From Gluconobacter roseus NBRC 3990 (lineage in GTDB: Bacteria > Pseudomonadota > Alphaproteobacteria > Acetobacterales > Acetobacteraceae): a DNA stretch of 62,115 nucleotides. Location: positions 1 to 62,115 of the forward strand of contig NZ_BJLY01000006.1 of the NCBI RefSeq assembly GCF_006538885.1, given 5' to 3'. Every line of letters starts with the position of its first letter. Positions within the stretch are counted from its first letter, which is position 1. Position numbers and translations under genes: made by a program. Positions 24,820 through 33,440 of this stretch are shown one piece after another. The notes beneath the pieces were generated by a model that saw only the letters and a program-made list of their open reading frames with translations, was not told the DNA's origin and searched no databases.

Positions 24820-25650
24820 TCAAAGCTGCCGGTCGCGCTTGATGCGGTCCCAGGCGGCATTGATACGGGCAACCCGGTCCTGCGCGCGGCGGCGCTCGGC
24901 TTCCGACATGGGTTTCTGTGCCAGAACGTCTGGATGATGTTCACGGATCAGCGTGCGCCAGCGGATACGGATCTCCGTATCAGTCGCGCTGCGGGCGATA
25001 CCCAGAATGCGATAGGCATCGGGCTCACCCGTACTGGCAGCGCGGCTGTTCCCGCTTTCCGCCCGGTCCCAGGCACCCGGTGGCAGACCGAAAGCCCGGT
25101 GTACGCGCTTGAGGAAGTCGGTTTCCTTCGGGTGCAGTTCGCGGCTTGGCCCGGCATCGGCGCGGGCAATGCGGAATAGCGCCGTCATGAGGTTTTCAAG
25201 CGGTGCCGTATTATCGGCATAGGCCTTACCCATTTCGCGGGCATACATCTCGAAATCGTCCGTCCGGTCGCGGGCGCGATCGAACAGCATGCCGACTTCC
25301 TTGACGTTGTCGGGCGGAAACTGAAAGCAGGTCTTGAAAGCGTTGATTTCCTGCCGGTTTACCGGTCCGTCGATCTTCGCCATTTTCGCGCACAGGGCGA
25401 CGAGTCCGATGGCATAAAGCTGGTCACGCTTGCCAAGGGCCGCGGCGATTTTTGCTGCGCCAAAAAAGGCCGCGCTGTTGGGATCGGGTCTGCCGCGCGC
25501 TGGAAAGCGTTCGCTCCATCCACCTGTGGACGGATTGAGAAGTGATCCGTTATCGGCGGCATGCCCCAGCGCTGCGCCCATCAGTGCTCCGAAAGGACCA
25601 CCAACCGCGAAGCCCGCGACACCACCGAACATCTTGCCCCAGATAGCCAT
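24820..25650 (-). CDS. djlA: DjlA-like TerB/J-domain co-chaperone
   Basis: A 276-residue protein with a Gly/Ala-rich hydrophobic N-terminus (about 3-33) that may anchor it to the inner membrane. A TerB-like helical domain follows (about 60-170), and a C-terminal J domain (about 205-272) carries HPD in REHHPDVLA. This order is that of DjlA, which recruits DnaK at the membrane. The second J-protein of the window is at 1201-2121. It is preceded by DUF3309 and diverges from the membrane-protein gene at 25811. Confidence 0.85.
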   Translation of the reverse strand: MAIWGKMFGGVAGFAVGGPFGALMGAALGHAADNGSLLNPSTGGWSERFPARGRPDPNSAAFFGAAKIAAALGKRDQLYAIGLVALCAKMAKIDGPVNRQEINAFKTCFQFPPDNVKEVGMLFDRARDRTDDFEMYAREMGKAYADNTAPLENLMTALFRIARADAGPSRELHPKETDFLKRVHRAFGLPPGAWDRAESGNSRAASTGEPDAYRILGIARSATDTEIRIRWRTLIREHHPDVLAQKPMSEAERRRAQDRVARINAAWDRIKRDRQL

Positions 25651-25810
25651 GTCTTCAATCTAGCACGCCCGCCAACAGCGGCAAATGACAGATCGGACAG
25701 ACAGGCCTCCTGATACGCAAATCATGCAGCATCGCATGTGATAAAGTATGGGAATTGCAAACTGATGACTGTTTCATGCTTTTGTATCGCAGGTTCATCA
25801 GACAGTTTTC

Positions 25811-26164
25811 ATGACGGATATTTTCATGCCCTCGCAAATCACGCCTTCTGCTTCCACACCCCGTACCGATGATGAACTGATGGATCTGCTGATCCAGCGC
25901 CTGCCAGAGCGGCTGCAGAAAGTGCTGAACTGGTTGCGGGAACCGGACCGGAAATGGGTGCGGATTCCGGCCGGCGTCCTGTTCATGCTGGGTGGCGTTC
26001 TGTCGATCCTTCCGGTGCTAGGGCTGTGGATGTTGCCAATCGGCGTAATGCTGCTCTCACAGGACATTCCGTTCTTCCGTCGCATTCAGGGACGTGTCCT
26101 GCGCTGGATCGAGCGCAAACACCCGGACTGGCTCGGCCTGCCCGCCAATGGTGCCGCAAATTAA
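25811..26164 (+). CDS. small two-span membrane protein
   Basis: A 117-residue protein with a polar N-terminal half and two adjacent hydrophobic segments at about 57-90 (VLFMLGGVLSILPVLGLWMLPIGVML with a short turn). It ends in a basic tail. Similar proteins occur across Alphaproteobacteria, sometimes with misleading names; no function is known. The start could also be an ATG five codons later. Its stop overlaps the end of the convergent ribbon-helix-helix gene by 4 bases. Confidence 0.65.
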   Translation: MTDIFMPSQITPSASTPRTDDELMDLLIQRLPERLQKVLNWLREPDRKWVRIPAGVLFMLGGVLSILPVLGLWMLPIGVMLLSQDIPFFRRIQGRVLRWIERKHPDWLGLPANGAAN

Positions 26165-26391
26165 TCCGAAGCTTGGATGCTTTTCTGAAGATGCATCAGG
26201 GCCGCGACCCGCAGGGCCGAAGCCAGGGGGCGCTCGGGGTCCCGCGTGGCATCCAGAGACGCCACTAGAGAAGCGAAGCTCTGCTGGCGCGTTGCGGCCA
26301 TTGTGTCCAGAACCGCCCAGAATTCGGGTTCCAGCGCAACCGATGTGCGATGGCCTGACAGGGACAGGCTGCGCTTGATCAGATCGCTCAT
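26161..26391 (-). CDS. ribbon-helix-helix domain protein
   Basis: A 76-residue protein with an N-terminal strand (KRSLSLSGHRTSVALE) and two helices, as in the ribbon-helix-helix fold (RHH_4 type) used for DNA binding. There is no toxin partner beside it. Its ATG overlaps the queG stop (ATGA), so it is translated with queG. Whether it acts as a regulator of this operon is not known. Confidence 0.7.
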   Translation of the reverse strand: MSDLIKRSLSLSGHRTSVALEPEFWAVLDTMAATRQQSFASLVASLDATRDPERPLASALRVAALMHLQKSIQASD

Positions 26392-27446
26392 GCGGACAGG
26401 CCCTCAAGCCGATTTATGGCCCATTGCGCTGTTTCGGAAACATCCGGGTCAGGGTCTGTCAGCAGGTTCCGCGCCGCAGGAACAAGCGACAGATCAGCGG
26501 AATTGCCGATCGCGATCAGGACATTGCGCACGAAGTGGTTGCGGCCGATCCGCTTGACCGGTGAGCCGGAAAAAAACGTCCGGAACGTCGCATCATCCAG
26601 CCGGACCAGTTCATCGAGTTTTGGGGCAATCAGTTCCGGCCGAGCCTGAAGTTTGATGTGGTGCGCGCTTTCCGCAAACCGGTTCCACGGACAGACGGCC
26701 AGACAATCATCGCAGCCATAGATATGATTGCCGATTTTCGGCCGCAGCTCATGCGGGATCGGGCCTTTATGCTCGATCGTCAGATACGAGATGCAGCGCC
26801 GCGCATCCATCTTTCCCGGGCCGGTGAAGGCCTCTGTGGGGCAGGCGGTCAGGCAGCGCGTGCAGGAACCACAGCTTCCGCCCATGGGGTCGGATGAAGT
26901 CAACTCTAGCGTGGTATAGATTTCGCCCAGCAGCAGCCATGACCCGTGTTCACGCGAGACGAGACAGGTGTGCTTGCCCGTCCAGCCAAGATGCGCTTTC
27001 TCCGCCAGTGCGCGTTCCGAGACGGGAGCTGTATCGACGAAAACCTTCACCTGCGTGTCCGGTCCGCCCAGCTTCACGACGAACTGCGCCAGATGCTTGA
27101 GCATCCCCTTGATGACGTCGTGATAGTCGCGGTTGCGGGCATAGACGGAAATATTGCCGCATTCAGGATCGGTCGTCGGTCCTTCGGCAGGGGCATAGGA
27201 CAGACCGAGCGAAATCACACTCTGGACTTCGGGCCACAGGGCTTGTGGATGGGCGCGTTCGTCGAGACGCGTTTCCATCCACTCCATCGTGCCGTGATGG
27301 CCCTGCGCGACAAACTCCCGCAGGCCCTCTGCCACATCCGGCCCAAGTTCAGCCTTGCAGAACCCGACCGCATCAAAACCCAGATGGCGGGCATGGTCCG
27401 CAATCCGGTTTTCAATCGCTGTGTCGGATCTGGCAGAAGCGGACAT
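26388..27446 (-). CDS. queG: epoxyqueuosine reductase
   Basis: A 352-residue cobalamin- and Fe-S-dependent enzyme that performs the last step of queuosine formation in tRNA. Two [4Fe-4S] ferredoxin motifs are visible: CGSCTRCLTACP (about 194-205) and CDDCLAVCPW (about 249-258). The N-terminal substrate domain contains LGLSYAP and RDYHDVIKGML. Length is normal. QueA and Tgt are encoded about 5 kb away in this window. A ribbon-helix-helix gene overlaps its stop. Confidence 0.95.
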   Translation of the reverse strand: MSASARSDTAIENRIADHARHLGFDAVGFCKAELGPDVAEGLREFVAQGHHGTMEWMETRLDERAHPQALWPEVQSVISLGLSYAPAEGPTTDPECGNISVYARNRDYHDVIKGMLKHLAQFVVKLGGPDTQVKVFVDTAPVSERALAEKAHLGWTGKHTCLVSREHGSWLLLGEIYTTLELTSSDPMGGSCGSCTRCLTACPTEAFTGPGKMDARRCISYLTIEHKGPIPHELRPKIGNHIYGCDDCLAVCPWNRFAESAHHIKLQARPELIAPKLDELVRLDDATFRTFFSGSPVKRIGRNHFVRNVLIAIGNSADLSLVPAARNLLTDPDPDVSETAQWAINRLEGLSA

Positions 27447-27613
27447 GAAAGGGGCAGTCCTCTCCGGTGAATGGGTGCTGGCAGGGTCGGGTTATGCCAT
27501 CAGGGTCCGGAACGGGCCAGCTTTTCCAGTGGTTTCAGGCGCTCAGATAGACAGGATTTGTCACGATATGAAAATGGCTTGCCACGCCCGGAGCAGGGCG
27601 GCATCGTCTGGCC

Positions 27614-29152
27614 ATGCGACATTCCTTCCTTCGCAGTTTGCCCTGTCTTGTTTTGGGTGCTGCAACTCTTCTGTCAGTTTCCGGCGCCCATGCTGCCACA
27701 CCATCCATTTCTGAAGTGTATAATCATGTCCAGAATGATCCCGTCCGGCTGAACATGTTTCTGCGCGCCTTCCCGAAAGGCGCGGATCTGCACAATCATC
27801 TGGTCGGCGCGATCTACGCCGAAAACATGCTGGACTGGGCGGCCAGAGACAATCTGTGCGTGTCGCTGAAGGAAAAACGCATTCTCGACCACGCCTGCAC
27901 GCATCCGGGAGATGAGGAAGTTCCGGCCGCCGAACTGTCGCATCATGCGGATGCGGAGAATGTCCTGATCGATGCGCTGTCCATGCGGGATTTCGTGCCC
28001 TCTTCCGGCGATGCTTCCGGACATGACCATTTCTTTGCCACCTTCGCTCGTTTCGGTGCCATTGAAGATGCGCATGCCGGAGACATGCTGGCCGAAGCGC
28101 GCGACCGTGCGGCCCGAGACCATGTGACTTATCTGGAACTGATGATCTCGCCCGGCATTGGCCCGATGATCGGGGCCGGATTCCATCATCCTCTGAAGGG
28201 CGACGACCTGCCCACCGCCCATCAGGCGCTTATGCCGGAAGTTCCAGCACTGGTGCAGAAAGCCCGCGCCGAGACGGACCAGATGGAAGCGCAGGCGAAG
28301 AATGTCCTGAAATGCGGAACCCCGCAGGCGCATCCGGGATGTGCGGTGACGGTGCGCTATCTGTTCCAGACCCTGCGCACATTACCGCCGCAGGCGGTCT
28401 ATGCGCAGTTGGATGCCGGATATGCGACCGTGAAAGCCGATCCGCGCTTTGTCGGACTGAACATCGTAGCCCCCGAAGACGATCCAACCGCCATGCGCGA
28501 TTATGACCTGCACATGCGAATGTTCCATTTCCTGAACGGTGTTTATCCAAGCGTGAAGCTGAGCCTGCACGCTGGCGAACTGACGACCGGTCTCGTCCCT
28601 ACGGATGGTCTGCGTCACCACATCCGCGCAGCCATTGACGTGGCAGGAGCCAGCCGGATCGGGCATGGCGTCGATGTGGCACTTGAGGACGATCCGGCCT
28701 CACTTCTGGCCGAAATGGCGCGGCTCCATGTGATGGTGGAAGTCAATCTGACCAGCAATGATGAGATTCTTGGCATCAAAGGCGCGGCTCATCCATTCCC
28801 GCTCTATCGCCGGGCTGGTGTGCCGATGGCGCTGTCCACGGACGACGAGGGAGTCTCGCGTGGGGATCTGACGCAGGAATACGTCCGTGCGGCCCAGACC
28901 TACAACCTGTCCTATGCCGATCTGAAAACCCTGTCCCGCACCGGACTGGAATATGCCTTCGTGCCGGGCGAAAGCCTGTGGACCGATCATCAGCCGGGGC
29001 AGTTCGTGTCCGCCTGCCGGACTTTGCCCGTCGCATCTGCCTCCTGCACCACTTTCCTGAAATCCAGCGAGAAAGCCCGTCTGCAATGGGCGCTCGAACA
29101 ACGGTTCGGCACATTTGAAGCCACTGTCACACATGAGGGACTTTACCAGTGA
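27614..29152 (+). CDS. exported adenosine deaminase family protein
   Basis: A 512-residue metal-dependent deaminase converting adenosine (or a related nucleoside) to inosine outside the cytoplasm. The signal peptide ends at about residue 27 (SGAHA-A). Zinc ligands and catalytic residues are in place: His60 and His62 (DLHNHL), SLHAGEL, RIGHGVD and STDDEGV. At over 500 residues it is longer than cytosolic enzymes (about 340) and resembles secreted ADGF-type deaminases in layout. The NUP-family gene starts 3 bases before its end (GTGA), so the two form one operon. Confidence 0.9.
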   Translation: MRHSFLRSLPCLVLGAATLLSVSGAHAATPSISEVYNHVQNDPVRLNMFLRAFPKGADLHNHLVGAIYAENMLDWAARDNLCVSLKEKRILDHACTHPGDEEVPAAELSHHADAENVLIDALSMRDFVPSSGDASGHDHFFATFARFGAIEDAHAGDMLAEARDRAARDHVTYLELMISPGIGPMIGAGFHHPLKGDDLPTAHQALMPEVPALVQKARAETDQMEAQAKNVLKCGTPQAHPGCAVTVRYLFQTLRTLPPQAVYAQLDAGYATVKADPRFVGLNIVAPEDDPTAMRDYDLHMRMFHFLNGVYPSVKLSLHAGELTTGLVPTDGLRHHIRAAIDVAGASRIGHGVDVALEDDPASLLAEMARLHVMVEVNLTSNDEILGIKGAAHPFPLYRRAGVPMALSTDDEGVSRGDLTQEYVRAAQTYNLSYADLKTLSRTGLEYAFVPGESLWTDHQPGQFVSACRTLPVASASCTTFLKSSEKARLQWALEQRFGTFEATVTHEGLYQ

Positions 29153-30225
29153 AATCTGTCTCAACTGTTTTCGGGGCCGCGCTTCTGTCCCTCTGTGCCC
29201 TTGGTTCGGCCTCGGCTCACGCGCCGATCCCGGTGCGCGTGGTTGTCGTCACCACCTTCGAGATTGGCAAGGATACGGGGGATACGGCGGGTGAATACCA
29301 GAACTGGATCGAAAAACTGCCACTGCAAAAGACGATCCCGGCACCCGGCACCGATCATGACGTGATGCATTACAATCCGGACCTGCATGTTCTGGGGATC
29401 GCGAGCGGGGAGGGACCGGAGCACATGGCATCTGCCATCACCGCCCTCGTGCTCGATCCGCGTTTTGATCTGCGCCATGCCTATTTCGTGCTGGCCGGGA
29501 TCGGTGGGATCGATCCGAATTTCGGCACGATCGGCTCGGCCGTCTGGGCACCCCGCGTCATTAATGGTGGCCTGTCCCATCTGGTGGACCCGCGTGAAAT
29601 TCCGGCCTCCTGGCCGGATGGCTTCACGCCCGTGCAGGGCAGCACGCCGGATGAAAAGCCTCGCCCCGCCTTGCATTCCGGCATGGGGGACATGGAATAC
29701 ACGCTCGATCCAGCGCTGGTGCAGTGGGCCTATGGCCTGACGAAGGACATTGCCCTGCCGGATAATGACGGGCTGAAGGCCTCCCGCCTGCGCTATACCG
29801 GTTTTGCTGCAGCGCAGAAGCCGCCTTCCGTCCAGTTTGGCGACACGATTTCGGGCGAGACCTTCTGGGTCGGGGCGAAAATGAACCAGTGGGCCGAGCG
29901 CTGGGTGAAATACTGGACAGACGGGCAGGGCGTTATGGCGACGACGGCGGAAGAGGACGTCGCGTTCTGTCAGGCTCTGGCGCTGCAGGGGAAGGCGGGA
30001 CGCGTTGACCCGAAGCGCGCGCTGATTCTGCGGACGGCTAGCAATTTCGACATGCAGCCACCGGGCCAGAGCGCCGCGCAGCTTCTGTCGGACGAAGCGC
30101 ATGAGACCGGTTTCTCGGGATTCCAGGCGTCGGTCGATGCCGCTTATACGGTAGGCAGTGTGGTCGTGAGGGAACTGGCGACGCACTGGGACCGGTATGA
30201 AAAGGCGCTGCCGACGGCCCGGTAA
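29149..30225 (+). CDS. NUP family purine nucleoside protein (first copy)
   Basis: A 358-residue protein of the NUP family, named after a yeast purine nucleoside permease. It starts with GTG overlapping the deaminase stop. The signal peptide ends at about 24 (SASAHA). There are no multiple membrane helices, so it is a soluble periplasmic protein rather than a classical permease. Motifs shared with its paralogue at 31081 are EIGKDTGDTAGEYQNW (35-50), GIGGIDPNFGT and LRTASNFDMQPPG near the C-terminus. I recall the family being grouped with the nucleoside phosphorylase superfamily, which suggests nucleoside binding or cleavage. Confidence 0.85.
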   Translation: MKSVSTVFGAALLSLCALGSASAHAPIPVRVVVVTTFEIGKDTGDTAGEYQNWIEKLPLQKTIPAPGTDHDVMHYNPDLHVLGIASGEGPEHMASAITALVLDPRFDLRHAYFVLAGIGGIDPNFGTIGSAVWAPRVINGGLSHLVDPREIPASWPDGFTPVQGSTPDEKPRPALHSGMGDMEYTLDPALVQWAYGLTKDIALPDNDGLKASRLRYTGFAAAQKPPSVQFGDTISGETFWVGAKMNQWAERWVKYWTDGQGVMATTAEEDVAFCQALALQGKAGRVDPKRALILRTASNFDMQPPGQSAAQLLSDEAHETGFSGFQASVDAAYTVGSVVVRELATHWDRYEKALPTAR

Positions 30226-30237
30226 ATACGGTGGTGT

Positions 30238-31017
30238 TCAGTCATGGTCAGGATCGATCTTCCTGACTTCATGAACACCATCAATCGCGCCCAGTCCCGT
30301 AATAAGATGGGAGACGGGCCGATTGCCATGAACCAGCATGGTCAGCGTCACGAGGCGCGGACGTGGTGAGGCGGGAGCTGTCCCTTCACGGTCCGCCTCA
30401 TCCAGAATTTGTTCAGCATTCCGGCTTTCTTCTTCGAGGCGCACGCCATCAATGGCAAAGCGCAGTTCCGTGCAGCTCACCAGAATGGTCCTCAGCAGAC
30501 CGCGGCTGTCTTCATAGGAAATCGTCAGCTCGGTTGACTGTTCTCCCGAGCGTGGAAGCTGTTTCAGCAGTTTTGGAAACAGCACCATGACGATGAAATG
30601 GGCGGCTGTCGTGGCAATGGCAAGAATAGGCAGCCCTGCACCGCAGGCCATTCCCAGAGCCGCCGTGAACCAGATGGCTGCGGCCGTTGTCAGACCCCGC
30701 ACGGCATCGCGGCGCATGAAAATCACGCCGCCCCCGATGAAGCCGATCCCCGAGACGATCTGCGCGGCCACACGGGACGGATCCAGCACGATCCGCCCGG
30801 CATCAATGACGTCCATGAAGCCGTATTTGGAAATCAGCATGAACAGGGCGGCGGAAACCCCGACCAGCGTATGCGTCCGCAGACCAGCGCTTTTCTGCCG
30901 GATCTCACGTTCCAGCCCTACAAGGGAGGACAGAACGAATGCGAGCGCCAGCTCCTCAAGCTGAAGCCGCCCTTCGCCCACCAGTCCCTGAGCCGTCAGC
31001 GTGATGAGATTGTGCAT
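30238..31017 (-). CDS. MgtC/SapB family membrane protein
   Basis: A 259-residue inner-membrane protein. The N-terminal MgtC domain (about 20-155) has the conserved LSSLVGLEREI, KSAGLRTHTLVG and GGVIFMRRD with four or five hydrophobic segments. A soluble ACT-like C-terminal domain follows (about 160-255). The family is linked to magnesium homeostasis and regulation of ATP synthase; no leader resembling the Salmonella mgtC regulatory RNA is evident here. It is convergent with the first NUP gene. Confidence 0.88.
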   Translation of the reverse strand: MHNLITLTAQGLVGEGRLQLEELALAFVLSSLVGLEREIRQKSAGLRTHTLVGVSAALFMLISKYGFMDVIDAGRIVLDPSRVAAQIVSGIGFIGGGVIFMRRDAVRGLTTAAAIWFTAALGMACGAGLPILAIATTAAHFIVMVLFPKLLKQLPRSGEQSTELTISYEDSRGLLRTILVSCTELRFAIDGVRLEEESRNAEQILDEADREGTAPASPRPRLVTLTMLVHGNRPVSHLITGLGAIDGVHEVRKIDPDHD

Positions 31018-31080
31018 GCTGTGTCTGCTCCTTCTGCGAGGTTAACGCAGGCAGGCACGGGAATGTTGTGACAGTTTGGC

Positions 31081-32130
31081 TTAACGCTCAGGGATATGGT
31101 CGCGGTAGCGGCCCCAGTGCGCCGCAAGTTCACGAACGACGGGTTCTCCGGCGCGCTCGTTGTTGTCATAGGCGACGGCCTGTCCCGGTCCTTCGTCTCC
31201 CATGGAAGCCGTGACCGAAACGCCGGGTGGCGGCATGTCGAAATTGCTGCCTGAGCGCAGGACCATGATCCGCTCCGGATCAACATAACCCAGCCGCGCC
31301 AGCATCCGCATGTCGTACTGGTAGTGCTGGCTTTCCTCATTGGTCATGACGAAATGCCCCTGACCCTTCGTCCACATCGCAACCCAGTTCTCGGCCCAGC
31401 GGTTGCGTTCCGCGCCATGCCAGTAGCGTTCCGTTCCCAGCGTCTCGCCCATCAGGACCATCGGCGGTTTCTGGGCCTGCGGATAGCCGGCCCACGCTTT
31501 GCGACGTTCGGCAATAACCGGATCATCCGCAAGCGTCACGTTGTGGCTTAGGGCAAACGCCCAGCGCGCCAGCCCCCGATTGAGCGGGTAAGCCTTGGTC
31601 AACTGCGCCACATCCGTCACCGAGCCATAATGGTTCGGATTGTCGGGCAGGGTGTCCGGGCGGCTCGCACCGATCGCATAGAGCCCGTAAGGCCATCCTT
31701 GCGGAATGGTCCGGTCGTCGATTTCCCGCAGGGCGTCCGCGTCCACAACCCATTGTGCCCAGGCGACGCTGCCGACCGACGCCATGTTCGGATTGACGCC
31801 GGAAATGCCGGTAAACAGCCAGTAGGTGTGGTGCAGGTCAAAGCGCGGGTCGAGCGCCAGTGCGTGCAGGTCCATATCCCCATGTCGCAGGACAATGCCA
31901 TACACGCCATCCGCATTGCGGCGGAGCTGGTCCGGTACGCCGCGGATGGGAACGGTTTCGTCCAGATGCAGCCGCTCCACCCAGTCCTGATATTCGCCGG
32001 GTGTGTCGCCTGTATCCTGTCCGACTTCGAAATTGGCGACGATCAGAACGCGGATTTCCTCCGGTGCGGCGCAGGCTGTTCCCGTTGCGAGAGCGGTGCT
32101 CAGAACCAGAGCGGGGACGACATGGCGCAT
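31081..32130 (-). CDS. NUP family purine nucleoside protein (second copy)
   Basis: A 349-residue paralogue of the NUP protein at 29149. I start it at the ATG at 32130 (MRHVVPALVLSTALATG), which gives a signal peptide ending near residue 22 (ACAAP); the open frame runs 22 codons further upstream without a ribosome site. Shared motifs are EVGQDTGDTPGEYQDW, FTGISGVNPNMASVGS and LRSGSNFDMPPPG. The two copies lie on opposite strands with MgtC between them, an arrangement suggesting old inverted duplication. Soluble and periplasmic by composition. Confidence 0.83.
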   Translation of the reverse strand: MRHVVPALVLSTALATGTACAAPEEIRVLIVANFEVGQDTGDTPGEYQDWVERLHLDETVPIRGVPDQLRRNADGVYGIVLRHGDMDLHALALDPRFDLHHTYWLFTGISGVNPNMASVGSVAWAQWVVDADALREIDDRTIPQGWPYGLYAIGASRPDTLPDNPNHYGSVTDVAQLTKAYPLNRGLARWAFALSHNVTLADDPVIAERRKAWAGYPQAQKPPMVLMGETLGTERYWHGAERNRWAENWVAMWTKGQGHFVMTNEESQHYQYDMRMLARLGYVDPERIMVLRSGSNFDMPPPGVSVTASMGDEGPGQAVAYDNNERAGEPVVRELAAHWGRYRDHIPER

Positions 32131-32149
32131 GGAAGGGTCTTTCTGGAGT

Positions 32150-32261
32150 GACGCAGGGCTCTGCCCTGCACCCGGAAGGGGGCTTGACCCCTTCACCCCA
32201 ATTCATGAATCGGGATCAAAGGGACCGCGTCCCTTTGTGGGGTCTGGGGCAAAGCCCCGGA
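32150..32261. repeat. cluster of short palindromes (REP/terminator-like)
   Basis: About 110 bases holding five consecutive inverted repeats: CAGGGCTCTGCCCTG (32154-32168), AAGGGG...CCCCTT (32176-32193), ATTCATGAAT (32201-32210), AAAGGGAC-CGC-GTCCCTTT (about 32218-32236) and CTGGGGC-AAA-GCCCCGG (about 32245-32260). It lies between the end of tgt and the start of the second NUP gene. Similar GGGGTCTGGGGCAAAGCCCC strings are, as I recall, common between genes in acetic acid bacteria. Confidence 0.7.
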
Positions 32262-33440
32262 TTACAGGGCCAGATCCGGCATTGGCCATTCGTCTTCGGT
32301 CCAGTCGCCCTTGGCCCAGTCTTCGCGCAGTTTCACGGCCAGAGTATCGAGCGTGCCGTCCACGATGGCGGCGCGGATCTGGCGCATGAGGCGTTGGTAA
32401 TAGGCCAGGTTGTGCCAGGTCAGCAGCATCGGGCCGAGCATTTCGTTGGCGCGGAAAAGATGGTGCAGATAGGCGCGGCTGTAGCGCCCGGCGACGGGGG
32501 TGTCGTCATGGGGCGTCAGCGTGCGGGTATCGTCGGCGAAACGGGCGTTGCGCAGGTTGATCGTGCCGCGCTCGGTATAGGCGCGGGCTGTGCGACCGGC
32601 GCGGGAAGGCATCACGCAGTCGAACATGTCCACGCCGCGCATGACCGCGCCCAGCAGATCGTCCGGCGTGCCGACACCCATCAGATACCGTGCCTTGTCC
32701 TGCGGAAGCATCGGCGTGGTGAAGTCCAGCGTTGAAAACATCAGTTCCTGACCTTCGCCCACGGCCAGGCCGCCGATCGCATAGCCTTCAAAGCCGATAT
32801 CGGTCAGCGCCTTGGTGGAGTATTCGCGTAAGTCCCGCTCGGTCCCGCCCTGTACGATCCCGAACTGTCCGTATCCTTCGCGCGCTACGAAAGCCTCGCG
32901 GGAGCGGGCGGCCCAGCGCATCGACATTTCCATGGATTTGCGCAGCACTTCCGGCGTGGCGGGCAGCGCCGGGCATTCGTCGAACGCCATGGTGATGGTC
33001 GCGTCGAGCTTGAACTGGATGTCGGTTGAGATCTCCGGCGTCAGGCGATGCTTGCTGCCGTCGATATGCGAACGGAACGTCACACCGTCTTCGTCGAGCT
33101 TGCGCAGCGCACCAAGGGACATGACCTGAAACCCGCCGGAATCGGTCAGGATCGGGCCGGGCCAGTCCATCATTCTGTGCAGGCCGCCCAGCTTCTGCAC
33201 GCGGTCCGCCGTGGGGCGCAGCATGAGATGGTAGGTGTTGCCCAGAACGATGCCAGCACCCGTGGAGCGCACGGCATCCATCGTCATGCCCTTGACCGTA
33301 CCCACTGTGCCAACCGGCATGAAGGTCGGGGTCGGCACCGTGCCGTGGCGGGTGTGCAGATGTCCGGCGCGCGCCATGCCGCAGCTTGCTTCGGGCACCC
33401 AGGTCATTTTGGTGGCGTGATCGGTCGGGTGGTCGCTCAT
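32262..33440 (-). CDS. tgt: tRNA-guanine transglycosylase without its zinc site
   Basis: A 392-residue enzyme that exchanges G34 for preQ1 in tRNAs with GUN anticodons. The TIM-barrel motifs are present: [11 protein letters not shown] with Asp100, FGIVQGGT, and the nucleophile Asp274 in [12 protein letters not shown]. The usual zinc motif CxCxxC before YSRAYLHHL is missing: the aligned residues are Asp312, Thr314 and Ala317, while the fourth ligand, His343 in TWHN, remains. Length and all else are normal. It overlaps queA by 4 bases in one operon. Confidence 0.95.
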   Translation of the reverse strand: MSDHPTDHATKMTWVPEASCGMARAGHLHTRHGTVPTPTFMPVGTVGTVKGMTMDAVRSTGAGIVLGNTYHLMLRPTADRVQKLGGLHRMMDWPGPILTDSGGFQVMSLGALRKLDEDGVTFRSHIDGSKHRLTPEISTDIQFKLDATITMAFDECPALPATPEVLRKSMEMSMRWAARSREAFVAREGYGQFGIVQGGTERDLREYSTKALTDIGFEGYAIGGLAVGEGQELMFSTLDFTTPMLPQDKARYLMGVGTPDDLLGAVMRGVDMFDCVMPSRAGRTARAYTERGTINLRNARFADDTRTLTPHDDTPVAGRYSRAYLHHLFRANEMLGPMLLTWHNLAYYQRLMRQIRAAIVDGTLDTLAVKLREDWAKGDWTEDEWPMPDLAL

